From Bacteroidia bacterium (lineage in GTDB: Bacteria > Bacteroidota > Bacteroidia > Chitinophagales > Saprospiraceae): a stretch of 64,000 bases of DNA. A model generated the notes under the pieces. It had not been told where the DNA came from. It worked only from the letters and a program-made list of their open reading frames with translations, and made no database searches. The stretch lies in NCBI GenBank assembly GCA_030430845.1, contig JAUIKE010000007.1, positions 24,678 through 88,677 on the forward strand, read 5' to 3'. Position numbers and translations under genes: made by a program. Below, piece by piece: positions 39,700-48,176 of this stretch (the stretch's first letter is position 1; the number at the start of each line of letters is the position of its first letter).

Positions 39700-40917
39700 A
39701 TGAGTAAAGGATGGAATGTAGGGAATAATGATCTGGGAAAGGGTATTCAGAAAAAACAGGAAGAGGCTGTGTTAATCGGTTTGGTCCACCGCGACCAAAC
39801 AGAAGAACAGGTACAGGAATATCTCGATGAATTAGAGTTTCTGGCCCTGACAGCAGGAGCGAAGACCGTCAAGCGCTTCATCCAAAAAATGCCCCACCCG
39901 GACCCCCGAACTTTTATTGGTAAAGGAAAACTCGAAGAAGTTCAGGATTATATAGATCGCCATGAAGATGTCAATATGGCTATTTTTGATGATGACCTGA
40001 GCGGCAAACAAGTCAACATCATCGAGGAAGCACTGAAAGTCAAGATCATTGATCGCAGTAGCCTGATCCTGGATATTTTTGCGAGCAGAGCTAAAACAGC
40101 TCAGGCCAAAACACAGGTAGAACTGGCTCAAATGCAGTACCTGCTACCTCGATTGCGCGGCCTTTGGACGCACCTTGAAAGGCAGCGAGGAGGTATCGGA
40201 ATGCGAGGCCCGGGGGAAAAAGAAATCGAGACAGACCGCCGGATCGTCCGGGATAAGATCTCTCTCCTAAAGAAAAAATTAGAAAAAATTGATCAGCAAA
40301 ACGTTACGCGGCGCAAAAGCAGAGGCGAATTGGTTCGGGTGGCCCTCGTAGGGTATACCAATGTAGGAAAGTCTACGCTGATGAATGTGCTGAGTAAATC
40401 TGAAGTCTTCGCTGAAAACAAGTTATTTGCTACCCTTGACACCACTGTTCGAAAGGTAGCCTATGACCGAATGCCCTTCCTCATGTCCGATACGGTAGGA
40501 TTTATCCGGAAATTGCCCACACATCTTATCGAAAGTTTTAAGTCAACTTTGGATGAGGTCCGCGAAAGTGATATATTGTTACATGTGGTGGATATAGCGC
40601 ACCCTCAACATGAGGATCATATCAGAGCAGTGAATGAAGTCTTGAAAGATCTGGAGGCGCTGGACAAACCCACCTTGTTTATCTTTAATAAGATTGACTT
40701 ATTTAGAGAGAAAAACTATGATTCTTTTATTGATGCAGAGGCCAGAGAAGAAGTAGAAGAAGGATTAAAAGGTAATCTTAAATATCAGTTTGGGCACGAG
40801 GTCATATTCGTGTCGGCTGTAACCAAAGAAAACATTGATCTGTTAAGAGAGAAATTAACCGAAATGGTTAAAGAACAGTACAAAGTTAGATATCCATACC
40901 AGGTGAAGCACTGGTAG
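39700..40917 (+). CDS. hflX: Ribosome-associated GTPase HflX, 405 aa
   Basis: N-terminal HflX domain (TFIGKGKLEEVQDYI, LSGKQVNIIEEAL, VIDRSSLILDIFASRAKTAQ) and glycine-rich linker RQRGGIGMRGPGEKEIETDRR. The G domain has P-loop GYTNVGKSTLMN, switch DTVGFIRKLPTHL and NKIDLF. It splits stalled ribosomes after stress. The aminopeptidase gene starts 14 bp downstream. Confidence 0.96.
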   Translation: MSKGWNVGNNDLGKGIQKKQEEAVLIGLVHRDQTEEQVQEYLDELEFLALTAGAKTVKRFIQKMPHPDPRTFIGKGKLEEVQDYIDRHEDVNMAIFDDDLSGKQVNIIEEALKVKIIDRSSLILDIFASRAKTAQAKTQVELAQMQYLLPRLRGLWTHLERQRGGIGMRGPGEKEIETDRRIVRDKISLLKKKLEKIDQQNVTRRKSRGELVRVALVGYTNVGKSTLMNVLSKSEVFAENKLFATLDTTVRKVAYDRMPFLMSDTVGFIRKLPTHLIESFKSTLDEVRESDILLHVVDIAHPQHEDHIRAVNEVLKDLEALDKPTLFIFNKIDLFREKNYDSFIDAEAREEVEEGLKGNLKYQFGHEVIFVSAVTKENIDLLREKLTEMVKEQYKVRYPYQVKHW

Positions 40918-40931
40918 GACAAAAAACGACT

Positions 40932-42029
40932 ATGAACACTATACTAAACCGATACGCTAAGTTATTAGTCAACTATTGCCTGGAACTCAATAAAGGAGAA
41001 AAGCTACTAATAAGAAGTACCACCCTGGCTGAACCGCTCGTCAGAGAGATCTATCGAGAGGCTCTGTCTGTAGGAGCCGTTCCAGATACCATTCTGAACT
41101 TCCGGGAGCAGAACCGCCTGCTACTTTCCATGGGAAATAAGGAACAATTGGAATATATCTCGCCTTTATATCAAAAAGCTATAGAAAGTTACGATGCTTT
41201 TTTGCATATTCGTGCTCCGTTTAATCTTAAAGAAGATCAAAACCTGGATTCCAATAACCAAAAGTATCGCCAGCAGGCTTTGCAATCCTTACTCGATACC
41301 TATTTTGAACGTACCGGAACCCGCGATTTGAAGAGGAGTTTGTGCCAATTTCCAACCCTGGCAAATGCCCAGGCGGCCGAAATGTCACTAGAGGAATACG
41401 AGAACTTCGTTTTTGGAGCTTGCAAGCTTTTTGAAAAAGATCCAATCCAAAGTTGGGTGGAGGTAAGAAAGCAACAACAGCGCATTGTCGACAAACTGTC
41501 GCAGCATACCGTTTTTCGGTATAAAAATGCAAGTACAGATATTTCTTTCCATACCGAAGGGCGAACCTGGATCAACTCGGACGGGCAAACAAATATGCCT
41601 TCGGGAGAGGTGTATACTTCTCCGGTCGAAGATTCCGTTAATGGAGTCATTCATTTCACTTATCCTGCCATTTACCAGGGGCATGAGGTCGAAGATGTAA
41701 CCTTATGGGTGAAAGAGGGGCTTGTTGAGAAGTGGGAAGCCAGAAGAGGGAAGGCGTTCCTGGATCATATTTTTTCCATTAAAGGGGCCAGAAGATTCGG
41801 TGAAGCTGCCATTGGTACCAACTATGGTATCGATAAGCTGACGAAGAATATTTTGTTTGACGAAAAGATTGGCGGAACGGTTCATATGGCCATTGGTCAG
41901 TCCTATTTACAAGCGGGCGGTAAAAATATTTCAGCCGTTCATTGGGACATGATCACAGATATGAGCGAAGATGGTTTGATATATGCAGATGACGAAGTAA
42001 TATACGAAAAAGGGAAATTTGTGTTTTAA
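40932..42029 (+). CDS. M29-family aminopeptidase, 365 aa
   Basis: Thermophilic-aminopeptidase (AmpS/PepT-type) family. Metal ligands are visible as Glu in PSGEVYTSPVEDS, Glu in VEKWEARRGK, His in GGTVHMAIGQSY and His/Asp in SAVHWDMITDM. Cytoplasmic; removes N-terminal residues from peptides. Fourteen bases from hflX, so co-transcribed. Confidence 0.93.
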   Translation: MNTILNRYAKLLVNYCLELNKGEKLLIRSTTLAEPLVREIYREALSVGAVPDTILNFREQNRLLLSMGNKEQLEYISPLYQKAIESYDAFLHIRAPFNLKEDQNLDSNNQKYRQQALQSLLDTYFERTGTRDLKRSLCQFPTLANAQAAEMSLEEYENFVFGACKLFEKDPIQSWVEVRKQQQRIVDKLSQHTVFRYKNASTDISFHTEGRTWINSDGQTNMPSGEVYTSPVEDSVNGVIHFTYPAIYQGHEVEDVTLWVKEGLVEKWEARRGKAFLDHIFSIKGARRFGEAAIGTNYGIDKLTKNILFDEKIGGTVHMAIGQSYLQAGGKNISAVHWDMITDMSEDGLIYADDEVIYEKGKFVF

Positions 42030-42223
42030 GCAAAGAGGCTTTTCGCCTTGTGATTTGTTAAAATCGAAGTAACAGTTTTGTTGTTCCACCGTATAAATTG
42101 TGTATCTTAAAACTTGAAACAATTCAGGAATTTGTGTATAAAGCTATAAAAACACTTAGCAACACCTATATAGAACGTATTAATCCAATTAGAAAACATT
42201 AAGCAAACTAACATCCTTTAACC

Positions 42224-42952
42224 GTGAACAGAAATATAGCTTTTCTAGAATTAAAGTATGGCAACATCTATGGGGGATTTCCCAATTTTTATGCAATCAG
42301 TGAGATCGCCTTATTAATCTTTGAGCAAGGATCCAACAAAATTTTCCTGGAAAGTTGGATTAACCAAGCAAACATTGACATCGTGAACGTATATTCTAAT
42401 GTCAATGAATTAGGACATACGGTTGGTCGGACCAAAGAAGTCGTTAACCTCAGAACCCGCCGCAGAAGACCTTTTAAAGAGGATTTTAAACTGGATGAAA
42501 GGCAGCTGCAAGGGGCTTTCAAGCAATTGAGACCGACCCGGCAACCTATTAAGAGCTTTTTGCTCAAAAATTTCAGGAAGTATCGATTTAGAGATGTGGT
42601 GGTCTTTGATGGAAGGAGAGATGTGTTCCTTTGCGAACGCTCCGGTGCAGATTTCAGCCGCTACAACATTGTCGACTTACAGAAGGATTTGAATAGAGAA
42701 ACAGACTATCTATTCTCATTGAATAAATTGTCAGTTGTGATCAACTTCGATCACGATCGTTCTTATTTGCGCTCTAATAACCTGGAATATTGGCTGCATC
42801 CTATTGCCGCCCGCCAGATTACGCCAAAGTCTGCCTGTTTCGACGCTGTCAGGCTAATGATGGTCCATAATGAATACAAAGAGCATCACGATGATTTTCT
42901 GATGAAGGCCGCTCTTGTTCTGAATAAAATTCAGAACAATCCCAAGGCTTAA
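42224..42952 (+). CDS. Unknown protein, 242 aa, possibly RNase H-like fold
   Basis: GTG start at 42224. Cytoplasmic and basic. The order FLELKYGNIYGG (early acidic strand), VVVFDGRRDVFLCER, YNIVDLQKDLN and KSACFDAVRLMMVH resembles the strand-acid-helix rhythm of RNase H-fold nucleases, with acidic residues in each block, but I cannot name a family. An RRR-rich loop (LRTRRRRPFKEDF) suggests nucleic-acid contact. Both readings are inference. Preceded by a 194-bp gap and followed at once by the composite element at 42958. Confidence 0.6.
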   Translation: MNRNIAFLELKYGNIYGGFPNFYAISEIALLIFEQGSNKIFLESWINQANIDIVNVYSNVNELGHTVGRTKEVVNLRTRRRRPFKEDFKLDERQLQGAFKQLRPTRQPIKSFLLKNFRKYRFRDVVVFDGRRDVFLCERSGADFSRYNIVDLQKDLNRETDYLFSLNKLSVVINFDHDRSYLRSNNLEYWLHPIAARQITPKSACFDAVRLMMVHNEYKEHHDDFLMKAALVLNKIQNNPKA

Positions 42953-42957
42953 AATAA

Positions 42958-43164
42958 TAAGGCATTGGGGTTGTGTAAAAAGTCCTTCGGCCTTCCTGCC
43001 GGCCAGCAGGCGGGTTCACACAACCAATAAAATATTTTTTGGAGGTGGTTTAAAGCCCGTACGGGCTTTAAACCACCTCCAAAACAAAATTATCTGGGGT
43101 GGGTAAAAACCTGACTGCCGTCAGGCAGGCGAGGAACGAGTTTTTACACAACCCCAATGCCTTA
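42958..43164 (+). repeat. Composite A-B-A palindromic element, + orientation, with 9-bp inverted flanks
   Basis: A-i 42967-43025 (GGGGTTGTGTAAAAAGTCC, loop with CCTTCGGCC and nested GC palindrome). B is a 40-bp perfect palindrome without loop (43041-43080, GGAGGTGGTTTAAAGCCCGT plus complement). A-ii 43096-43155 with nested CCTGACTGCCGTCAGG and GAGGAACGAG. The whole is bracketed by TAAGGCATT (42958) and AATGCCTTA (43164 end), the latter containing the stop codon of the beta-CASP gene. Confidence 0.9.
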
Positions 43165-44565
43165 AATAGCATACTCTTGTCCTAAAGTTGGGATCTCAAT
43201 ATCCTGGAAGCCTTCCTTTTCTAACATGCCCTTAAAACTCTGTTGGGCGTCGTACTCCCCGTGCACGAGAAATAGCTTTTTTAATCCTGCTTTTTGGTTT
43301 TGTAAGAAAGCATTCAACTCTTTTCTGTCTGCATGAGCAGAAAACGAATCCATGATTTCTATATCGGCTTTGACCGGCTTGTATTTCCCAAAAATCCGCA
43401 AAGCTTCTTTACCTGCCCGAAGTGCACCACAGGGTGTGTGAGGGGCACAATACCCTACTATTAAAAAGGTATTCCTGCTATTATCTATTTCGTGATCGGT
43501 GTGATGCTTGATCCGGCCGGCATTCATCATCCCGGAAGAACTTATGATAATACACGGCTCATCGGATTCATTTAAGGCCTTCGACATTTCAACCGAACGC
43601 ACATAAGTCAGATTGTTAAATCCGAAGGGGTTGTCATCTACCAGCATATATTCATTAAGATCGTTGTCGAAGCATTCTGGGTGGGCACCAAAGATCATGG
43701 TAGCATTCACCGCCAGCGGACTATCCACATAAACCGGTACGTGGGGCAATTTGCCGGAGGATTCCAGACGATCCAGCATGTATACGATCTCCTGGGTCCG
43801 TCCAATACTGAAGGCAGGAATGATTAACTTTCCCTTTTTTTCAAGGCACGTCTTACGTATAACCTCTACCAATCGATCATTTTCCTGAGGCTTGCTTAGG
43901 TGATCACGATCGCCATATGTGGATTCACAGATTAAATAGTCTACCTCCGGCATGGGTTGAGGGTCTCTGAGGATTGGACGATCGGGGCGGCCCACATCTC
44001 CGGAGAAGCCGAAGGTTTTGATTTCCCCGTTTTCGGTAATTCTCAGTGTGACGGAGGCGCTCCCCAGGATATGACCGGCATCGCGGAAAAGAACCTCTAC
44101 CTCATTGTTGATCCTAAACCATTTCTCGTATGGATAACCGGCGAACAAACGCATCGATGCACCTACATCATTGGTAGTGTAAAGCGGATCAACGAGCTCG
44201 TTCTTTTTTCCTTTCCGAAGCAGCTTCTTATTGGTGTATTCTGCGTCGCGTTCCTGGATCTTGGCACTATCCAGTAGCATGATCGAGCAAAGACTTCGGG
44301 TGGCGTGGGTGGCATGGATCGTACCGTTAAAGCCATCGCGAACTAATTTCGGAATCCGCCCCGAATGGTCGATATGGGCATGCGAAAGGACCAGGCAGTC
44401 AATTTGGGCAGGGTCAAATAGCCATTCCCGGTTAAAAGACTCCATTTCTTCGTCATTACCCTGGTAAAGGCCACAGTCCAGTAAAATTTGGTATCCGCTC
44501 TCGAGAGTGAGGAGATGGGAACTACCCGTTACTTCTCTGGCGGCACCGCAAAACTTGATGGTCAT
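43162..44565 (-). CDS. Beta-CASP metallo-beta-lactamase RNase, 467 aa
   Basis: MBL core motif SHAHIDHSGRIPKL (HxHxDH), RDAGHILGSASV, SGDVGRPDRPIL. The beta-CASP insertion (IPAFSIGRTQEIVYML ... VYVDSPLAVNAT) and the C-terminal RNA-specificity part (SSGMMNAGRIKHH, DSFSAHADRKEL, VHGEYDAQQSF) follow. It should be an endo- or 5'-exo-RNase of the CPSF73/Ysh1-like bacterial group. It might process hairpin-bearing 3' ends, but that is inference. Confidence 0.93.
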   Translation of the reverse strand: MTIKFCGAAREVTGSSHLLTLESGYQILLDCGLYQGNDEEMESFNREWLFDPAQIDCLVLSHAHIDHSGRIPKLVRDGFNGTIHATHATRSLCSIMLLDSAKIQERDAEYTNKKLLRKGKKNELVDPLYTTNDVGASMRLFAGYPYEKWFRINNEVEVLFRDAGHILGSASVTLRITENGEIKTFGFSGDVGRPDRPILRDPQPMPEVDYLICESTYGDRDHLSKPQENDRLVEVIRKTCLEKKGKLIIPAFSIGRTQEIVYMLDRLESSGKLPHVPVYVDSPLAVNATMIFGAHPECFDNDLNEYMLVDDNPFGFNNLTYVRSVEMSKALNESDEPCIIISSSGMMNAGRIKHHTDHEIDNSRNTFLIVGYCAPHTPCGALRAGKEALRIFGKYKPVKADIEIMDSFSAHADRKELNAFLQNQKAGLKKLFLVHGEYDAQQSFKGMLEKEGFQDIEIPTLGQEYAI

Positions 44566-44604
44566 AGCTATCTGGTATTAATATTTTGGTAAAAGATAGC
44601 TAAA

Positions 44605-44644
44605 AATAAAAAGTTTGCCGCCCAATGGCGGCAAACTTTTTATT
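44605..44644. terminator. Hairpin with 18-bp perfect arms
   Basis: AATAAAAAGTTTGCCGCC (44605-44622) and its complement (44627-44644), loop CAAT. Between the DUF4097-like gene end and the start of the beta-CASP gene (both -). Second of two tandem hairpins in this gap. Confidence 0.75.
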
Positions 44645-44664
44645 CAACAACCAAATAGAGGCTG

Positions 44665-44727
44665 AAAAAAGTATTGGGGTTGTGTGAAAAGTCCGAAGGA
44701 CTTTTCACACAACCCCAATACTTTTTT
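44665..44727. repeat. Solo A-type hairpin, 30-bp perfect arms
   Basis: Arms 44665-44694 and 44698-44727, loop GAA (AAAAAAGTATTGGGGTTGTG ... inner GTCCGAAGGAC). The outer AAAAAAGTATT part is again mirrored on both sides of the A unit; the DUF4097-like gene ends at the next base (44728). Confidence 0.87.
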
Positions 44728-45858
44728 TCACTGGTTGATGATTCGTAATCCTCCATAGGAGAGAACAGCCTTGATCTGGCCCTTGTGGGAATCGCCTCCT
44801 GTTTCGGCTTTTAGTTCATGACTGTTTTGCTTTTCTTTTTCATAAGTGATCTTGAAATCACCCGGATATCGGATGCCGGCATAATTAGCTACGGCATCAA
44901 TATAGCTTGACAAGCCCGGAGCCAGGGCCAGGCGCACATCCGTATAACTACCGATGATGGAAACGTCCGAAAAGTTGGGCGCAATACCACATTTGGCTTT
45001 TCCATAGCCAACATCCAGGTCAAGTACATCCCGAACGCGTCCGATCATAAGTTGAGTGTATTTGGAATTGACTTGAACTTTTTCTGCCGACTGAATATCT
45101 ATATTGTCGTATAAGCCGGTGTTTTTAAAGCTTTTGATCTTTCCCAGGTCGTAATCGTCGTACTTGGTTTGACAATTAATAGTTTCCGCCTCTCTGATTT
45201 GCATAACCGCGTACCGGCTATCTATTGTAGCATCCCGTGTTTGACGGATATAAAATTTTCCATAGCTGACCTGAAGGTCCAGATCTTTGCTTTCCTCTAC
45301 CGATCCATTGCCGTAAGCCAGTAGTATGCTTGAGTCATCTCCTACCGATCCTACCTTAAGGTTGGCATATTTGACAATGAGGTCGGCTTTCCCTTCGATG
45401 TTCCCTACGAAGACTTCTCCGTAACGATGGTGAAGTTGGATGTTGTTTGTGGGAGGAAGATACACCTCATAGTTGATAGAATAGTCTAATTTTTCCCTGG
45501 TTTTTTTACCTCCCCACCAGTTTTTTCTTTTGGGCTCGATAAAAGTGACTGCTTTTACAAGGTTTTCTGTATTGGTGAAGTTGATGTCGATCCGGTCGAA
45601 GACTTTTTGGGCGGAAGATTCGCTGGAGGCTTTAACCAGGATACGGACATCTACCTTGACACGGTTTTTATTCCAGGTTTTAATATCCACCCGGCCGTAC
45701 TTGTTGATCAGGCTGGTGGTGCCTTCCGGATTGATCTCAAATTCTTTTTTTATAGTTTTTGTATACTCTCGAGCATCTTCAGCATAGGTTTTTACGGGAA
45801 AAACGAGGGCCATCACTAAAAGGATGACCCCTATGCTATATGCTAATTTCGTTTTCAT
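44728..45858 (-). CDS. DUF4097-like exported protein with tyrosine ladder, 376 aa
   Basis: Signal peptide MKTKLAYSIGVILLVMALV ... YA (about 1-27). The mature protein is a series of short beta repeats whose turns carry Tyr followed by a small residue: NKYGR, HRYGE, VKYAN, LAYGN, VSYGK, SRYAV, TKYDD, GLYDN, SKYTQ, VGYGK, GSYTD, ANYAG, LSYGG. These would stack into an aromatic ladder on a beta-helix (inference). It is the effector-like third gene after a sigma and anti-sigma factor, as in the 12-15 kb operon. I start at the ATG 45858, which overlaps the anti-sigma gene by 23 bp; a longer frame to 45894 adds no signal-like sequence. Confidence 0.8.
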   Translation of the reverse strand: MKTKLAYSIGVILLVMALVFPVKTYAEDAREYTKTIKKEFEINPEGTTSLINKYGRVDIKTWNKNRVKVDVRILVKASSESSAQKVFDRIDINFTNTENLVKAVTFIEPKRKNWWGGKKTREKLDYSINYEVYLPPTNNIQLHHRYGEVFVGNIEGKADLIVKYANLKVGSVGDDSSILLAYGNGSVEESKDLDLQVSYGKFYIRQTRDATIDSRYAVMQIREAETINCQTKYDDYDLGKIKSFKNTGLYDNIDIQSAEKVQVNSKYTQLMIGRVRDVLDLDVGYGKAKCGIAPNFSDVSIIGSYTDVRLALAPGLSSYIDAVANYAGIRYPGDFKITYEKEKQNSHELKAETGGDSHKGQIKAVLSYGGLRIINQ

Positions 45859-46384
45859 TGTGATTAACCTTTTTGTGATTAGTTGATTGCACACGCTCCA
45901 GGACTCGTTCGAGGATCAAGACTTTAGTTTGATAAGTCTTAATCAGATTATTAATGATTTCCTCTTCTTTACCTTCCGGAGCATTGAGAAGCTCTTCGCG
46001 CAATTCCAGCATGGTTTGATCCAGTTGTTCAAAATCCTGCTTGACTACCGGGTCTTGCTGGTAGGCGGTGAGCATCTGATATTTTTCTTGTATTTGTGAT
46101 TGATAAAATTGTTCCATTTGGAGTACTTCGGGATCAATGTTCTCCATGTCAGCCAGCTGAGGAACTTCCTGAGGACCTATCCAGAATACTCCAATGGCTA
46201 TTCCGGCACCCACTAAAAAGACAACTGCTGCAGCCATGCCGGCCAGACGATAAATCCTTTTTCTCAGTGGGGGCTTGCTGGGAAGCTGGCGTTCGATATC
46301 GGCCCAAATCTTTAAGTTGGGAACTTCATCATCAAACATCGGACGATTGTCCCGGATGAATTGTTCTAGCTTATCGTGTGCCAT
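45836..46384 (-). CDS. Membrane anti-sigma-like protein, 182 aa
   Basis: Cytoplasmic N-terminus (LEQFIRDNRPMFDDEVPNLKIW) typical of Bacteroidota anti-sigma proteins, one membrane span (LAGMAAAVVFLVGAGIAIGV, about 47-66), and a periplasmic helical part rich in Gln/Glu (about 95-175) that predicts a coiled coil. Overlaps the sigma gene by 14 bp and the next gene by 23 bp, so all three are translationally linked. Role inferred from operon order. Confidence 0.78.
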   Translation of the reverse strand: MAHDKLEQFIRDNRPMFDDEVPNLKIWADIERQLPSKPPLRKRIYRLAGMAAAVVFLVGAGIAIGVFWIGPQEVPQLADMENIDPEVLQMEQFYQSQIQEKYQMLTAYQQDPVVKQDFEQLDQTMLELREELLNAPEGKEEEIINNLIKTYQTKVLILERVLERVQSTNHKKVNHNENEISI

Positions 46385-46946
46385 TTTTTCTAAAGCGTTT
46401 TGTTTTTATGATTTCTTTTATTTTTTTTCTGGCTCTGCTGTACTGTGATTTTGAAGTGGCTTCTGAAATACTCAAAATCTGTGCTATTTCCTTATGATCG
46501 TATCCTTCCATTAAATACAATGTCAGGACAATGCGATAGCCGTCAGGCAATTCATAAATCGCCTGGTTGATAAAATCTACATTCATCTTCTCATCTTCAA
46601 CCATGGGCTCATCCAGAATGTTTGCATGCCGGGTCTCTAATTCTTCGAAGTAGATCTTTTTTTTCTTTAGGTGATTAATGCAATTATTAATGACTATCCG
46701 TTTAATCCAAGCTCCTACACTCGATTGAAACTTAAAGGTGTGGAGTTTGGAATATACATCCACGAAGGAATTCTGAAGAATATCCTCTGCATCCAACTTG
46801 TTTTTTACCATACGCAGACAAATATTGTACATAGCCTTTGAATATAGGCGATACAACTCAAATTGTGCCTGGCGATTTCCGCGCTTGCACTTTTCGACAA
46901 TATTTCTGTGGGTGTCGGCGTAATCCAATTTTATTACTTTACTCAT
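46371..46946 (-). CDS. ECF-type RNA polymerase sigma-70 factor, about 191 aa
   Basis: Region 2: AQFELYRLYSKAMYNICLRM, NKLDAEDILQNSFVDVYSKL, SVGAWIKRIVINNCINHLKK. Region 4: LPDGYRIVLTLYLMEGYDHKEIAQ with SEATSKSQYSRARKKIKEII. I use the ATG at 46946; a start at 46988 would add 14 residues. Probably activates its own operon with the Tyr-ladder gene. Confidence 0.93.
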   Translation of the reverse strand: MSKVIKLDYADTHRNIVEKCKRGNRQAQFELYRLYSKAMYNICLRMVKNKLDAEDILQNSFVDVYSKLHTFKFQSSVGAWIKRIVINNCINHLKKKKIYFEELETRHANILDEPMVEDEKMNVDFINQAIYELPDGYRIVLTLYLMEGYDHKEIAQILSISEATSKSQYSRARKKIKEIIKTKRFRKNGTR

Positions 46947-47040
46947 TTCCGGGTTAGGCCTAATGTATTCGGTTTTGATCCTTCTCAATAAAAATAGACA
47001 GTATTATTTACGGAGGGTTGCAGCTAGGTATTTTTATTTT

Positions 47041-48075
47041 TTACTGTTGCTGTTGTTTTAATTCCTGCCGGACTCTTTCCAGCCCGTCCAGAGCATTCTG
47101 GTAATCAGGAGATAATCTTACTGCCTGCTCATAATCTTGTCGTGCGGCTTCCAGCATACCCAAAAACTCTGAACTGAGTCCCCGATAGTAATATCCCCGG
47201 ATATGAAGAGGAGAAATGCCCACCAGCAAATTAAACTGTTCGTATGCCTTTTGTATCGAATCCTGATCCAGGTACAGCAGGCCCATATTGAAATAACTTT
47301 GTTCGTATTGCGGATCGATCTTTACCATATCCCGATAAACGGCCACGGCCTTACTTAACTCTTCCCGGTCCGAATAATAATCGGCTTTAGCATGTAAAAC
47401 CTCAATATTGCCTGGATCGATGCTGAGCGCACTGTTGAAGTACCGGATAGCAAGTTCGTTGCCAAGCCCCGCCTGCAACTGCCCCAGAAAGATCCATGCT
47501 TCGATTACTTCCGGATCCAGTTCTACACACTGCTGAAAACTGTTGATGGCTCTGGCAGTATCTGCCATCTCCTTAAAATTCATGCCGAGCATAAAATATC
47601 CCTCCGCATTTTGTGGGCTAAGCTGCAAAACACGATCCACTGTTTTTAGAGATTCCTGATGTTGTTGTAAGATCAGTTGAAACTCCGACAGCTTAAGCAA
47701 GGTAGGAATATTCTGTGGATGTAATTCGGCCGCTTTTTTCATGGTTTGTAATGCCTTTCTCGACTGAAAATAATCGAGATATACATCCGCCAGTAAGTGA
47801 AGATAGGCGGCATTAGTCGAGTCCATCGACAAGGCTTTGTTTAGGTCCTGGATGGCTTCATCATACCCTTCATTGGCATAAAACAACTCTGCCCGGGAAT
47901 AGTAAAGGTCAGACTGATCAGGATTTTGAGTTATTTGTTGACTGATTTTGGAAATGGCTGGGTCCTTGTATGTATTCAGGCTTGCTTGCTGTGGCTCTTC
48001 CTGGTTTTGACAACCAGATAGCAAACTCACGCTTGTAATTACCAGTAAAAAAAAGAACGGTTTATATTTATACAT
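47041..48075 (-). CDS. TPR-repeat lipoprotein, 344 aa
   Basis: Lipobox VSLLSGCQNQEE (Cys at about 22). About eight TPR units follow, such as AIQDLNKALSMDSTNAAYLH, SLKTVDRVLQLSPQNAEGYF, AINSFQQCVELDPEVIEAWI and AYEQFNLLVGISPLHIRGYY, ending in a Gln-rich tail. Likely a periplasmic or outer-membrane assembly scaffold. Sits 52 bp upstream of the sigma gene start on the same strand; whether it belongs to that operon is open. Confidence 0.87.
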   Translation of the reverse strand: MYKYKPFFFLLVITSVSLLSGCQNQEEPQQASLNTYKDPAISKISQQITQNPDQSDLYYSRAELFYANEGYDEAIQDLNKALSMDSTNAAYLHLLADVYLDYFQSRKALQTMKKAAELHPQNIPTLLKLSEFQLILQQHQESLKTVDRVLQLSPQNAEGYFMLGMNFKEMADTARAINSFQQCVELDPEVIEAWIFLGQLQAGLGNELAIRYFNSALSIDPGNIEVLHAKADYYSDREELSKAVAVYRDMVKIDPQYEQSYFNMGLLYLDQDSIQKAYEQFNLLVGISPLHIRGYYYRGLSSEFLGMLEAARQDYEQAVRLSPDYQNALDGLERVRQELKQQQQ

Positions 48076-48097
48076 CTGCTCGCTTATTTGTTAAGTT

Positions 48098-48139
48098 TTT
48101 AAGTATGGAGGGCGGCGATTGCCGCCCTCCATACTTAAA
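48098..48139. repeat. Perfect hairpin between divergent genes
   Basis: TTTAAGTATGGAGGGCGGC (48098-48116) and its complement (48121-48139), loop GATT. It lies between divergent starts (48075 and 48177), so it cannot be a normal terminator; it would lie in the promoter/5' region of both. Confidence 0.7.
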
Positions 48140-48176
48140 TGATTCAAGTTATTTTTTTATATACAAAAACCTTTTT

